From contig NZ_APHW01000105.1 of the NCBI RefSeq assembly GCF_002741985.1, positions 1 through 64,000 of the forward strand: a stretch of 64,000 bases of DNA, written 5' to 3'. Below, one piece after another: positions 36,449 through 46,269 of this stretch; the first letter of the stretch is position 1; each line of letters starts with the position of its first letter. The DNA is from Vibrio rotiferianus CAIM 577 = LMG 21460. Lineage in GTDB: Bacteria; Pseudomonadota; Gammaproteobacteria; Enterobacterales; Vibrionaceae. A program made the position numbers and the translations under genes. Under the pieces are notes generated by a model. The model did not search any database. It was not told the origin of the DNA and was given only the letters and a program-made list of their open reading frames with translations.

Positions 36449-37657
36449 CTACAGGGAAAGGTTAAAAGCGAGAGACCACAGATTTTGGTCATAACTATAA
36501 CCAGCCCAGTTAGACTCTTTTTCTATGAATTTCCATTGGCCACTAACACTAAGCCAGCGTCTAAACTGGTAATCGACTCCTACCTTCAATGTGTATGAGT
36601 CTTCTTCCCTGTCGACTCCGGTATAGTCTTCATTGAGGTAGGAAGTAGAAAAGTCGCTTTTAAGGTAACTGTTCCAATTGTGTTCAATCGTCAAATGAAC
36701 GCGGGTTTGTAGGTTGTAGTCGCCATATAGATCTGGATTGATTGCCGCTTGTTTGGTTGATAGGCTGACTAAAGTTTGATTTTGTGGTGCCCACTCTGCA
36801 CCGATATCCCAACTAAGGCCGGTAAAGTCTTCTCTCTGCACTGAATCAAAGTGTTTGTCTTGTACACCTATGCGTGCAACCCCCGTTGTTTTTCCGGAAA
36901 TCGCCCAACTTACACCAGTAAAATACGTTGAAGATAAACCGTCACGAGAGATTTGGTTTGGATTAGGTGTTATGTAGGTTGTTTTCTTTTGTTCGGTACC
37001 AATCAACCAATAAGTATCTGCGGCCATTCTCATATAGAACTCAGCTGTCATTGAAGGCGACCGAAAGTCGTTGTACTTAGCTTTTTTAGTTAGTGAAAAT
37101 GGTAGGTTTTCACGGTAGTTGGTATAGCGTTTATCAAAGTAGTTGATGCCTAGCTCGATGTTTCCACGTGCGCCGTTGGCGCCAAATCGATATTTGGTGT
37201 TCAACTGATGAGTTTGAAAATAAACAAGGTCGGGAAGTGTGTCACCTTGTCCTTCAGTCAAACCTTCACCACGATTCTCATGTTTGCGTTGATACTGGTA
37301 TCGCACATTAAATCGGTTTCTATGATTGAACTCGAAATGGTTTAACCATCTAACGGTATGATCATTGAAGTCGTTACTTTCATCGGAAGAGATCCCCGAA
37401 TCCAACTTATAGCTAAGTAAGCTTTTGTATAAGTTGCGTTCAATTGCGATATCGATACTTGGAATAGCGGAATAAACCGATACGGCAGGAGAATGGTTTT
37501 TCTCGATCCTAGCGATGTTGTCATTGTACTCGTAGTCCAACGTTAGTTTAGGAGTGAGCTCTATTCCTGATTCCGTCGTGTACGACATCGGCTCACCTTT
37601 TAGGTTGTAAGACACCAGTAAAGAAATCATGGCGAGAGCAAGTGATTTAATACGCAT
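36449..37657 (-). CDS. Outer-membrane beta-barrel protein of the polysaccharide operon
   Basis: This is a 402-residue protein with a signal peptide (about 1-20) and alternating amphipathic strands throughout. Aromatic residues sit at strand ends, and the C-terminus ends NLWSLAFNLSL, with strand-like alternation. It resembles outer_membrane_beta-barrel (BBP2-type) proteins found next to short Wza homologues in Vibrio exopolysaccharide clusters. Given the truncated Wza, it may serve as the export porin. The assignment is by strand pattern and context only. Confidence 0.7.
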   Translation of the reverse strand: MRIKSLALAMISLLVSYNLKGEPMSYTTESGIELTPKLTLDYEYNDNIARIEKNHSPAVSVYSAIPSIDIAIERNLYKSLLSYKLDSGISSDESNDFNDHTVRWLNHFEFNHRNRFNVRYQYQRKHENRGEGLTEGQGDTLPDLVYFQTHQLNTKYRFGANGARGNIELGINYFDKRYTNYRENLPFSLTKKAKYNDFRSPSMTAEFYMRMAADTYWLIGTEQKKTTYITPNPNQISRDGLSSTYFTGVSWAISGKTTGVARIGVQDKHFDSVQREDFTGLSWDIGAEWAPQNQTLVSLSTKQAAINPDLYGDYNLQTRVHLTIEHNWNSYLKSDFSTSYLNEDYTGVDREEDSYTLKVGVDYQFRRWLSVSGQWKFIEKESNWAGYSYDQNLWSLAFNLSL

Positions 37658-39047
37658 TTGAGCCAGTAAATCCTTTGAAAATAGTCATAAAGATAATTTT
37701 GATGTCCATCCATACTGACCAGTGATGGATATAATCTAGGTCGAATTCAACTCGCTTTTCCATTTTGTCTAGGGTGTCCGTTTCTCCACGGTATCCGTTA
37801 ATTTGCGCCCATCCTGTAATACCTGGTTTAACCTTGTGGCGAAGCATGTAGCGGTCAACGATCTGACGATACTCTTCATTGTGTGCTACCGCATGTGGAC
37901 GCGGGCCAACGATAGACATAGTGCCCTGCAGTACGTTGATAAACTGAGGTAATTCATCAAGCGAAGTGCGGCGTAAAAATCCTCCAAATGGTGTAATTCT
38001 AGGGTCGTTTTTTGTTGCTTGTTTTACGTCACCACCTTGTTCCATGGTGGTCATGGAGCGAAACTTCCAAACGGCGATTTTGCGGCCATCTAACCCATAT
38101 CGGTCTTGCTTGAAAATAACGGGTCCTTTTGACGTCAGCTTTATCCCTAAAGCGATAGCGAGTAGAACAGGAGAAATAAGCAGTAAGATGAGACTCGATA
38201 GCACTATGTCTTCTACTCGTTTTACCCACGTCGCAAAGCCAGAAAACGGTGTATCAAAAACACTTAATGTTTGTACGTCACCAATTTGATCCCAACGTGA
38301 ATGAAGTAAGTTGTAGGTGAAAAAATCGGGAATGAGATAGGTGTTCGCCGTTGTGTCAGAAAACTGATTTAAGAAAGTCGTAATGCGTTCGTTTGCATGC
38401 ATTGGCATCGCGATATAGACGTAATCAACCTCACCTTTTTTAGCACGCTCAAGAGCACTGGCTACGTCACCTTTAATTGGATAGTTCGGCGTTTTAGGAA
38501 GACGATCCGGTGTGCGTTCATCATAGAATCCATCGAATACGACGCCGTGCTCGCCATGTTTTTTCAGTTCTTGCGCTAGTGTCAGCCCGTGAGGTGTTTG
38601 TCCGACAATAATTGCGGTGCGAGTATTGTATCCCTGTTTACGTAGGTAAGAGAGCAAGCTTCGCACAATCAGTCTCCATGAAATTAAGAAGATTGGTGTT
38701 GATAGAACCCAGCTTGTGATGAGTGATTTATTGAACAGTGTATAAGTTTGCGAGTAATAAACAACGATGAACAAGAAAGCACAGCTAACAAACCAAGAAA
38801 TACAAACGATAAAGACTTGCTCTTTAAACGAACTGGTACGCCACGAGCGATAGAGCTTGCCGCTCTCGGCTAATACCAAAAATGAAAGGCTCGCTACGCC
38901 AGATAGGATGATAGAGTCTTTTGCGACAGTTTGAGGGCCTGTGATGAGAAATACCATCATAAGAGAAATAATGACGAATAAGTCTGCAACTCTATATAGA
39001 AAGGCGAATTCCATTTCATGAGAGCGTATCAAACCTTTGTGTTTCAT
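37647..39047 (-). CDS. Undecaprenyl-phosphate glucose phosphotransferase (WcaJ/CpsA-like)
   Basis: This 466-residue initiating sugar-phosphate transferase has four N-terminal membrane helices, a CoA-binding-like domain (AIIVGQTPHGLTLAQELKK) and a C-terminal catalytic domain (about 270-466). The catalytic domain has FKQDRYGLDGRKIAVWKFRSM, the DE motif in SLDELPQFINVL, and KPGITGWAQINGYRGET. It transfers sugar-1-phosphate to undecaprenyl phosphate and starts repeat-unit synthesis. It is the first gene of the ten-gene operon, matching the V. parahaemolyticus cps cluster as I recall it. Confidence 0.92.
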   Translation of the reverse strand: MKHKGLIRSHEMEFAFLYRVADLFVIISLMMVFLITGPQTVAKDSIILSGVASLSFLVLAESGKLYRSWRTSSFKEQVFIVCISWFVSCAFLFIVVYYSQTYTLFNKSLITSWVLSTPIFLISWRLIVRSLLSYLRKQGYNTRTAIIVGQTPHGLTLAQELKKHGEHGVVFDGFYDERTPDRLPKTPNYPIKGDVASALERAKKGEVDYVYIAMPMHANERITTFLNQFSDTTANTYLIPDFFTYNLLHSRWDQIGDVQTLSVFDTPFSGFATWVKRVEDIVLSSLILLLISPVLLAIALGIKLTSKGPVIFKQDRYGLDGRKIAVWKFRSMTTMEQGGDVKQATKNDPRITPFGGFLRRTSLDELPQFINVLQGTMSIVGPRPHAVAHNEEYRQIVDRYMLRHKVKPGITGWAQINGYRGETDTLDKMEKRVEFDLDYIHHWSVWMDIKIIFMTIFKGFTGSNAY

Positions 39048-39466
39048 AAGCTAATTCCTTTTTACGCATGCTACCGCCCTTGAGTTTCGTCTCTCAAAAT
39101 CCGTGATTTATAGGGTGGTTTAGAAGGGCTAGTTCGGCTTGTTACTAAGTGCCACAACTAAGGGTGGCGGAGCTGAATAGCGCAAAATAGTGTAGAAATT
39201 CACACTCTTTCGTTAAGTGGAAATAAGCATGAAATTTCGCTTTGAGCTGAATTCAGTTGAGTTAAGAAAAAAATGGTACTTTTGGAAAGTTGAGTGGAAA
39301 AAGTGGTAGAGGAAGGACTTTGCATTAAAGACTAAGGTTTACTGTTACTTATTTAATCTCACAACAAAGTAGAGAGTCTAAGTTAGCGATTGTGGTTAAT
39401 TGGTTTGAAAATAAAAAATCCCTCTCGAATGAGAGGGATTGGTAGCAAGCAAAGGTGATTGAATTC
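39048..39466. promoter_or_regulatory. Upstream region of the polysaccharide operon
   Basis: This 419-bp spacer holds the operon promoter and the malK terminator (39417-39440). Related Vibrio operons are controlled by c-di-GMP-binding VpsT/CpsQ-type regulators, but I cannot identify their boxes by eye here. Confidence 0.45.
39417..39440 (-). terminator. Terminator of malK
   Basis: Stem AATCCCTCTC / GAGAGGGATT with a 4-base loop and a T6 run on the minus strand, 27 bp after the malK stop. Confidence 0.9.
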
Positions 39467-40585
39467 TTATTCTACGTCGATGCCATTTTCTTTGTATAGG
39501 CGTCGGCATGCACGACCATCACTATGGAAAAGGTGACAGCGATGAGCTGGGATACCAATTTCAAGTTTATCACCAGTTTCCACTGGTAATGTGTCAGGTT
39601 GACGGTAGATAACGTCTGCGTCTGCGCCTTCAAGGTTTAGGTAAACCTGAGTTTCGTTACCTAGCTTCTCTACAATCATTACCTCACCGTGAATGGTTGC
39701 GTCAGACTCAGATGCTGAAAGTAGATGCTCAGGACGAACACCTAGAGACATACGATCACCACGGTTTACAGTTGTACCGTCTACTGGGATCCAGAATGAC
39801 ACGCCATTCGAAAGCTGTACTTTCACGCGCTCCGCTTCTACTTCATCAATGAACACACTCATGAAGTTCATTTTTGGTGAGCCGATAAAGCCCGCTACAA
39901 AACGGTTTTGTGGGTAGTGGTATAGCTCTAGAGGCTTACCGACCTGAGAAACGTAACCACCATCCAGTACTACAATCTTATCTGCCATTGTCATTGCTTC
40001 TACCTGATCGTGAGTTACGTAGATCATGGTACAGCCTAGCTGGCGTTGTAGTTTTGTTATTTGAGCACGCATATTTACACGTAATGCTGCATCAAGGTTA
40101 GAAAGTGGTTCATCAAGAAGGAATACGTTTGGTTGAGAAACCAAGGTACGACCAATTGCAACGCGTTGACGTTGACCACCAGATAGCGCTTTTGGTTGAC
40201 GCTCTAGTAGGTGACCAAGTTGAAGGATTTCTGCCGCGTGCTCAACTCGTTTGTCGATTTCTGCTTTGTCTGCTTTTGCCAGCTTAAGACCAAATGACAT
40301 GTTGTCATATAAGTTCAGGTGTGGGTAAAGAGCGTAAGACTGGAATACCATACCAACACCACGTTGTGATGGTTCTATGTCATTCATGCGCTGGTCACCA
40401 ATATACAAGTCACCTGAAGTAATGTCTTCAAGACCGGCAATACAACGTAACAGGGTAGATTTACCACAACCTGATGGGCCTACGAAGACAACGAATTCAC
40501 CTTCGTTGATCTCTAGGTCTACGTTTTTAGAAATCAGTACGTCGCCATACGCTTTACAAACATTTTTTAACGTGACACTCGCCAT
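39467..40585 (-). CDS. malK: Maltose/maltodextrin ABC transporter ATPase
   Basis: This 372-residue MalK energises maltose import. Walker A is GPSGCGKST (about 36-44), signature LSGGQRQRVAIGR, Walker B VFLLDEPLSNLDA and switch His in VTHDQVEA. The C-terminal TOBE/regulatory domain includes LGVRPEHLL. In enterobacteria this domain binds MalT and EIIA-Glc. It is divergent from malEFG across a MalT-box-rich spacer, the classic arrangement. Confidence 0.95.
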   Translation of the reverse strand: MASVTLKNVCKAYGDVLISKNVDLEINEGEFVVFVGPSGCGKSTLLRCIAGLEDITSGDLYIGDQRMNDIEPSQRGVGMVFQSYALYPHLNLYDNMSFGLKLAKADKAEIDKRVEHAAEILQLGHLLERQPKALSGGQRQRVAIGRTLVSQPNVFLLDEPLSNLDAALRVNMRAQITKLQRQLGCTMIYVTHDQVEAMTMADKIVVLDGGYVSQVGKPLELYHYPQNRFVAGFIGSPKMNFMSVFIDEVEAERVKVQLSNGVSFWIPVDGTTVNRGDRMSLGVRPEHLLSASESDATIHGEVMIVEKLGNETQVYLNLEGADADVIYRQPDTLPVETGDKLEIGIPAHRCHLFHSDGRACRRLYKENGIDVE

Positions 40586-41252
40586 GTAGCTCGTCCTCGA
40601 TCAATTTTTATTATTCACCGCTCATCATTATATGAATTATCTAGCGAGCAGTAACAGTAGGAATTGGTAAGTAATTAATGGAGGTAAGAAAACAGGGTAG
40701 CGCTCATGTAAAACTCTTAACGAGCGCTACCCACCAAGGCCAAGTACGAGTTTCTCTCCCCCACATTATTCGTGTTGTCTCCCCCGTGAAATAATTACCA
40801 CAAACAACACCAATAATGACATTCCACTCGTATGGCAATGCAAAACCAGCAAATCTTGTAACCTATAGGGTAGGTACTGCTGGGAAAGGGTTCTTACCAT
40901 CCACTCTTGGATGACTGCAGTTTCTAAGATTCTGTTCACTGATACATCCTCCCAATAGAAATAATTGCAGGGGGAGTAGGCAGGGAGGAGTGAAAAAGGA
41001 GGAGTAGAGAGCAAGTTGGGCGGATATCACATTATTGCGTGACCCAAAGGTGAATTCGATCACAAGAAGTGCTCATTTTGTGATTTGGGTCGCTAACCCT
41101 TGGCGATTCAGATCACGAAAATACGTCATAATTACAAGGGCGTAGGGATTAGGAGGATGAGACATATTGGATAATTTCAGATGATATATGTCGAAATACG
41201 GCTGAACCTCAATGGACTAGCCCTACATCAAAAATATAAAAAGGATACGAAC
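40586..41252. promoter_or_regulatory. malK/malEFG divergent control region with MalT-like boxes and a CRP site
   Basis: This spacer carries several decamers resembling the MalT box (GGGGAKGAGG). On the plus strand they lie at about 40970-41008 (GGGGGAGTAGG, AGGGAGGAGT, AAGGAGGAGT) and 41150-41160 (GGAGGATGAG). On the minus strand they lie near 40754, 40778 and 40945. A good CRP site, GGTGA-N6-TCACA, is at 41049-41064. This predicts MalT activation and catabolite control of both directions. Confidence 0.75.
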
Positions 41253-42431
41253 ATGAAAAAATTAAGCGCTCTAGCACTAGGTACTCTTGTTGCTTTGGGT
41301 TCTTTTGGTGCTAATGCTGCCATCGAAGAAGGACAACTAACAATCTGGATCAACGGCGATAAAGGCTACAACGGTCTAGCAGAAGTTGGTAAAAAGTTTG
41401 AAGAAGACACTGGTATTAAAGTAACAGTGGCTCACCCAGATGGCCTTCAAGACCGATTCCCTCAGACAGCGGCTACCGGTGATGGTCCTGATATCGTATT
41501 CTGGGCTCACGACCGTTTCGGTGGTTATGCAGAAGCAGGTCTACTTGCTGAGATCAAACCTTCGAAAGAAATCCAAGAAGGCATCGTTGATTTTGCATGG
41601 GATGCAGTACGTTACGATGGCAAACTAATTGGCTACCCAGTAGCGGTTGAGTCTCTATCTCTAATCTACAACAAAGACCTTGTTCCAAACCCACCTAAAA
41701 CATGGGAAGAAGTTGCAGCACTAGATGCAAAACTTAAGAAAGAAGGCAAGTCTGCAATCATGTGGAACCTAAAAGAACCGTACTTCACATGGCCACTAAT
41801 GGCTGCTGACGGCGGTTACGCGTTTAAATACACGTCTGAAGGCTACGATGTGAAAGACGCTGGTATTGCGAAAGAAGGCGTGAAAGACGCAATGAACTTC
41901 GTTAAAGGTTTAGTTGACAGCAAAGTTATCTCTCCAGATATGGACTACTCAGTATCTGAATCAGCGTTCAACCAAGGTACTGCTGCGATGACTATCAACG
42001 GTCCATGGTCTTGGGGCAACATCGAGAAATCTGGCATCAACTATGGCGTAACAACTCTTCCTAAGTTCCAAGGTCAGTCTTCTAAGCCATTCGTTGGTGT
42101 TCTAACTGCTGGTATCAGCACTGCATCACCTAACCGTGACCTAGCGGTAGAGTTCATCGAGAACTACCTACTGACTAACGATGGTCTACGTATGGTTAAC
42201 AACGACAAGCCACTAGGCGCAGTAGCACTTAACTCATTCCAGCGTGAACTAGATTCAGATGCACGTATCGCGGCAACAATGGATAACGCGATGAACGGCG
42301 AAATCATGCCTAACATCCCACAAATGAACGCATTCTGGGGTGCAGCTAAGAACGCGATCATCAACGTTGTAGACGGTCGTCAAACTGTAGATGCTGCTCT
42401 AGCAGATGCAGAAAAACAAATGACAAAATAA
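41253..42431 (+). CDS. malE: Maltose-binding periplasmic protein
   Basis: This 392-residue binding protein delivers maltodextrins to MalFGK2. It starts at ATG 41253 with AAGGA 9 bases upstream; a longer frame opens at 41181. The signal peptide spans about 1-22 (ending GANA, then AIEEGQLTIWINGDKG). Conserved substrate-site and hinge stretches match E. coli MalE closely (NKDLVPNPPKTWEEV, AMTINGPWSW, MPNIPQMNAFWGA). It is first in the malEFG operon. Confidence 0.96.
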   Translation: MKKLSALALGTLVALGSFGANAAIEEGQLTIWINGDKGYNGLAEVGKKFEEDTGIKVTVAHPDGLQDRFPQTAATGDGPDIVFWAHDRFGGYAEAGLLAEIKPSKEIQEGIVDFAWDAVRYDGKLIGYPVAVESLSLIYNKDLVPNPPKTWEEVAALDAKLKKEGKSAIMWNLKEPYFTWPLMAADGGYAFKYTSEGYDVKDAGIAKEGVKDAMNFVKGLVDSKVISPDMDYSVSESAFNQGTAAMTINGPWSWGNIEKSGINYGVTTLPKFQGQSSKPFVGVLTAGISTASPNRDLAVEFIENYLLTNDGLRMVNNDKPLGAVALNSFQRELDSDARIAATMDNAMNGEIMPNIPQMNAFWGAAKNAIINVVDGRQTVDAALADAEKQMTK

Positions 42432-42508
42432 TTCAGTAATACCTTTTAAGGAGGAGGCAACTCCTCCTTACTTTTCTATATTTATTCTATATCGCTAGCA
42501 GGTTCCCT

Positions 42509-44083
42509 ATGCAGTCAGTTCAAGGTACAGATGCTATGACAGCACCAGATGCAAACCTTCCGAGCAGCAAAAAAGTGTTTATCAAGTGGGCACTATTAGG
42601 CTCAATCGGTTTTATAAATGGTTACGCTACTATTCTAATGTATTCTCGTGGTGAGATTGCGTTTGCACTGCTTACGCTCATTCTTACTGCATTGGCGTTG
42701 TATATCTTTGGTAGTAAAAAGACCTACGCCCACCGTTATATCTATCCGGGTATTGCCGGAATGATTCTGTTTATCCTTTTCCCATTGGCGTACACCGTTG
42801 GTTTGTCGTTTACCAACTACAGCGCGAAAAACCAACTCTCGCTGGAACGTGCTCAAAGCGTCCTATTAGACAGAACTTATCAGAGTGGCGACAGCTACCC
42901 ATTTACCCTTTATAAAACTGAACAAGGTCACCAGATCGTAGTTGAAAAAGGTGGTGAGCTACTTGCTACGCCAAGTTTTCAGCTTAAAGGTATGTCAGTC
43001 TCAGATCTTGATTTGACGCCAGTGACAGAGATTAGCGGTGAGAAAGAAACGATCAAAACGATCGTGAAAAACCGTAGTGCACTGAGCAGCGTCGATCTGC
43101 ATTTGCCTAGTGGTGATGATATCCGTATGAGTGGCTTACGTAAGTTCGCTGCTGTGGTACCACTGTTCACACTACAGGAAGATGGTCAGTCACTGTACAA
43201 CAATAAATCAGGTGAAACTCTACTGCCTAACATGGAAGTGGGTTACTACCAGCCAGTCGATGAAAGCGGTCAATTTGTCGGTAATACTGTTTCGCCAGGT
43301 TTCATCGTAACGATTGGTTCACACAACTTTGAACGTGTATGGAAAGATGATGGCATCAAAGAGCCGTTCATCAGTATCTTCATCTGGACGGTTTTGTTCT
43401 CTGCACTATCAGTATTGTTTACTCTGATTATCGGCTTGGTATTAGCGAGTGTTGTTCAATGGGAAGAACTGAAAGGTCGTTCCATCTACCGCTTGCTGCT
43501 TATCTTGCCTTACGCCGTACCAGCGTTTATCTCTATCCTGATCTTCAAAGGTTTGTTTAACCAAAGCTTTGGTGAGATCAACATGTTGCTTGAAGGCTTG
43601 TTTGGTATCAGCCCAGCGTGGTTCTCTGACCCATTCATGGCAAAAACCATGATCTTAATTGTGAACACCTGGCTAGGTTTCCCTTACATGATGATCTTGT
43701 GTATGGGCCTACTAAAAGCGATACCTGAAGACTTGTATGAAGCTTCGGCAATTGATGGTGCTAACTTTGTTTCTAACTTTACGCGTATCACGCTGCCGAT
43801 GATGATCAAGCCGCTAACGCCGCTCCTGATTGCCAGCTTCGCGTTTAACTTCAACAACTTTGTACTGATTGCATTGTTGACAGGTGGTGGTCCGAACATG
43901 ATCGGTACTTCAGAACCTGCGGGTTACACCGACTTATTGGTTAGCTACACATACCGTATCGCCTTTGAAGGTGCGGGCGGTCAGGACTTTGGTCTGGCAA
44001 GTGCAGTAGCAACGCTTATCTTCCTGTTGGTTGGCGCACTAGCACTTATCAACCTGCGTGTAACTAAAGTAGCTCAAGATTAA
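42509..44083 (+). CDS. malF: Maltose ABC transporter permease MalF
   Basis: This is a 524-residue inner-membrane subunit. There are three N-terminal helices, the large periplasmic P2 domain typical of enterobacterial MalF (about 100-275), then five helices with the EAA motif (LYEASAIDGANFVSNFTRITLP) that docks MalK. A second start at MTAPDAN, 9 codons in, is possible. It lies 77 bp after malE and 12 bp before malG. Confidence 0.95.
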   Translation: MQSVQGTDAMTAPDANLPSSKKVFIKWALLGSIGFINGYATILMYSRGEIAFALLTLILTALALYIFGSKKTYAHRYIYPGIAGMILFILFPLAYTVGLSFTNYSAKNQLSLERAQSVLLDRTYQSGDSYPFTLYKTEQGHQIVVEKGGELLATPSFQLKGMSVSDLDLTPVTEISGEKETIKTIVKNRSALSSVDLHLPSGDDIRMSGLRKFAAVVPLFTLQEDGQSLYNNKSGETLLPNMEVGYYQPVDESGQFVGNTVSPGFIVTIGSHNFERVWKDDGIKEPFISIFIWTVLFSALSVLFTLIIGLVLASVVQWEELKGRSIYRLLLILPYAVPAFISILIFKGLFNQSFGEINMLLEGLFGISPAWFSDPFMAKTMILIVNTWLGFPYMMILCMGLLKAIPEDLYEASAIDGANFVSNFTRITLPMMIKPLTPLLIASFAFNFNNFVLIALLTGGGPNMIGTSEPAGYTDLLVSYTYRIAFEGAGGQDFGLASAVATLIFLLVGALALINLRVTKVAQD

Positions 44084-44095
44084 GGAGACATCACA

Positions 44096-44986
44096 ATGGC
44101 AATGGTACAAGGTAAGTCATTAAAGTATCGTGTATGGGCTACGCACGCCGCAATGTGGGCGTTCTTAGCACTGATTATTTTCCCTTTATTAATGGTCATC
44201 GCTATCTCATTCCGTGAAGGTAACTTCGCAACGGGTAGCCTGATCCCAGATAACCCAACGCTGGACCACTGGAAACTGGCCTTAGGTATTGCTGTTACCA
44301 ATGCGGATGGCACGGTGACACCACCGCCGTTCCCAGTTCTAACTTGGTTGTGGAACTCAGTTAAGGTTGGCGGCATTTCTTCAATCTTGATTGTGGCACT
44401 GTCTACTACGTCGGCATACGCATTTGCTCGTATGAAGTTCAAGGGCAAGAACACCATCCTGCAAGCGATGATGATCTTCCAAATGTTCCCGGCTGTATTG
44501 GCATTGGTGGCATTGTACGCGCTGTTTGACAAGCTTGGACAATACATTCCGTTCCTTGGCCTGAATACGCATGGTGGTTTGATCTTTGCCTACCTTGGTG
44601 GTATCGCACTACACGTATGGACAATCAAAGGTTACTTCGAGAGCATTGACTCTTCACTAGAAGAAGCTGCGGCATTGGACGGTGCGACACCATGGCAAGC
44701 GTTCCGCCTGGTACTACTACCACTGTCTGTGCCAATCCTAGCGGTAGTGTTCATCTTGTCATTTATTATGGTGATTGGTGAAGTTCCGGTAGCATCGTTA
44801 CTGCTTTCTGATGTAGACTCATACACTCTAGCGGTTGGTATGCAGCAATACCTATACCCTCAGAACTACCTGTGGGGTGACTTTGCCGCAGCAGCAGTTC
44901 TTTCTGCAGTGCCAATCACAGTAGTATTCTTGCTTGCACAGCGCTGGTTAGTTGGTGGACTAACAGCTGGTGGTGTGAAAGGTTAA
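44096..44986 (+). CDS. malG: Maltose ABC transporter permease MalG
   Basis: This is a 296-residue, six-helix inner-membrane subunit with the EAA loop LEEAAALDGATPWQAFRLVLLP and the C-terminal tail GGLTAGGVKG that inserts into the MalK dimer and binding-protein interface. It pairs with MalF. It is the last gene of the operon, with a strong terminator 38 bp downstream. Confidence 0.96.
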   Translation: MAMVQGKSLKYRVWATHAAMWAFLALIIFPLLMVIAISFREGNFATGSLIPDNPTLDHWKLALGIAVTNADGTVTPPPFPVLTWLWNSVKVGGISSILIVALSTTSAYAFARMKFKGKNTILQAMMIFQMFPAVLALVALYALFDKLGQYIPFLGLNTHGGLIFAYLGGIALHVWTIKGYFESIDSSLEEAAALDGATPWQAFRLVLLPLSVPILAVVFILSFIMVIGEVPVASLLLSDVDSYTLAVGMQQYLYPQNYLWGDFAAAAVLSAVPITVVFLLAQRWLVGGLTAGGVKG

Positions 44987-45023
44987 TCTTAGTGGGTCGC
45001 TAAGGATTAAGAATAAAAAGAAT

Positions 45024-45047
45024 AAGGGCGACCGCTTGGTCGCCCTT
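45024..45047 (+). terminator. Terminator of malEFG
   Basis: Perfect stem AAGGGCGACC / GGTCGCCCTT with a 4-base loop, followed by a short T-rich stretch. Confidence 0.88.
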
Positions 45048-45339
45048 GTATTTGCTTCGATATTACGTTTTTGGTTTGGCCGCCGATCAGTAATATCAGC
45101 AATATTGGCGTTACGCATAGCTGGCTGTTAGCTCTGTTCCTTACTATGAAAATCACTAACAGTTTTTGTAACCATTGCCTGAGTTTTAGCTCGGGCATTT
45201 TTATATCTATAAATCGTTTGGTTAGTCAGGTGAGATTAGCCGTTTTGCAAAGGATTACACAGCACGGTTAGAACGCTGTGCGTCGCACTTCACATAAATA
45301 GTGGGAGGTTGTTCGGTTCCGTTAAGCGCGAGGAGAAAG
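45048..45339. other. Intergenic region after malEFG
   Basis: I see no convincing gene. A 66-codon frame at 45071-45271 has no ribosome site and no recognisable features. Confidence 0.4.
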
Positions 45340-45582
45340 TTAAAACTCTCTGCTGGATGGCGCGCACCCTACGTATTGAAGCAATGTATATATGCTTGTT
45401 TGTTGCAATGCGACGCGACGGAATAGATCGGCAAAAGTAGCATCACCTCCAAAGCAAGTTTGGATGTAATGGTTTATTTCATCATCGTTATACCCTTCGA
45501 CATACATGGTTCTTACCCATTGATACTCTACGGCTTTAAGATTAGTAAGAGTGGTTTCACTGAGAGTTGTAATTATTTTCAA
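45340..45582 (-). CDS. Small conserved hypothetical protein
   Basis: This 80-residue product (pI near neutral, no membrane segment or signal) has the pattern VEYQWVRTMYVEGYNDDEINHYI, then a Phe-rich block, and reads as a compact helical protein. I do not recognise the family. It sits alone between mal and yciA. The codon pattern and clean frame make it plausible as a gene. Confidence 0.55.
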   Translation of the reverse strand: MKIITTLSETTLTNLKAVEYQWVRTMYVEGYNDDEINHYIQTCFGGDATFADLFRRVALQQTSIYTLLQYVGCAPSSREF

Positions 45583-45761
45583 GGCTTAAGCTCAAGCTTC
45601 CTGACAGTGCAGAGATTTAAGCAAAATAAAGTGAAAGAAATATGACAGTGGAAAGGGAAGGGAACTGAGCTGAGCCCTCAAAATGAAGCCATAAAGAAAG
45701 AAAACCTTGAGAGCTAAGGAGCGAGTATGCTTAGGAAGTTATCGCTCCACACTAAAACACT

Positions 45762-46247
45762 CTATTTGAGATACTTGACGTGAGCTTCCATCTCCTCGCC
45801 AATTTCTTTGCGCATGTTCATAAGGCGTATTGCCGACTGCTCTAGAGCTTTGTCTTCAGCTGATTCAGGTATCCATTTAGGTACGTCAGTAGGTTTTCCA
45901 TTCTCATCTACCGCAACCATGATAACGATACAATGCGTAGTGAGGCGGTTTTTAAGTTCTTTAGGATCGCTAGCCTGTACATCAATCGCGATATGCATTG
46001 AACTGCGACCGGTATAAATAACCTTTGCACTTACCTCTACCAAGTTCCCAACATGAATCGGAGCAACGAAACGAATACCACCCGCGTAAGCAGTTATACA
46101 GTATTTACCACTCCAAGCCGCGCTACATGCGTAAGCGGCTAAGTCGATCCATTTCATCACGGCGCCACCGTGTACTTTCCCACCGAAGTTAACGTCTCCC
46201 GGCTCAGCAAGAAAACGAAGGGTAATGTCTCTTTGACCACTGCTCAT
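45762..46247 (-). CDS. yciA: YciA-family acyl-CoA thioesterase; attachment gene of the transposon
   Basis: This is a 161-residue single hotdog-fold thioesterase. The N-terminal RFLAEPGDVNFGGKVHGGAV contains the Asn-His-Gly active-site region of YciA/BACH enzymes, which hydrolyse acyl-CoA. The gene is intact. The Tn7-like element is inserted 22 bp upstream of its start codon, leaving the ribosome site (AAAGGA) but removing the native promoter. Its codons for RFLAEPGDVNF are the region matched by the transposon's own guide. yciA is one of the known homing sites of I-F3 CASTs. Confidence 0.88.
   Translation of the reverse strand: MSSGQRDITLRFLAEPGDVNFGGKVHGGAVMKWIDLAAYACSAAWSGKYCITAYAGGIRFVAPIHVGNLVEVSAKVIYTGRSSMHIAIDVQASDPKELKNRLTTHCIVIMVAVDENGKPTDVPKWIPESAEDKALEQSAIRLMNMRKEIGEEMEAHVKYLK
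46186..46218 (+). other. Predicted protospacer of the homing guide, in yciA
   Basis: The atypical spacer (52244-52275, read on the minus strand) aligns to this plus-strand segment with 26 of 32 bases identical and one extra genomic base near the middle. Several mismatches fall on third codon positions of yciA. The bases just upstream read CCG, so a CC lies one base outside the ideal PAM position. The far end is 51 bp from the transposon end. Confidence 0.75.
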
Positions 46248-46264
46248 CTGTCATTCCTTTGTGC

Positions 46265-46269
46265 GTTGT
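46265..46269. other. Predicted 5-bp target-site duplication (left copy)
   Basis: GTTGT directly precedes the transposon right end. Tn7-like elements duplicate 5 bp. The second copy, beyond the left end, is outside the window. Confidence 0.5.

Noticed and set aside
45071..45271. 66-residue frame after malEFG
   Set aside because: No ribosome site, no recognisable pattern, and it lies just after a terminator.
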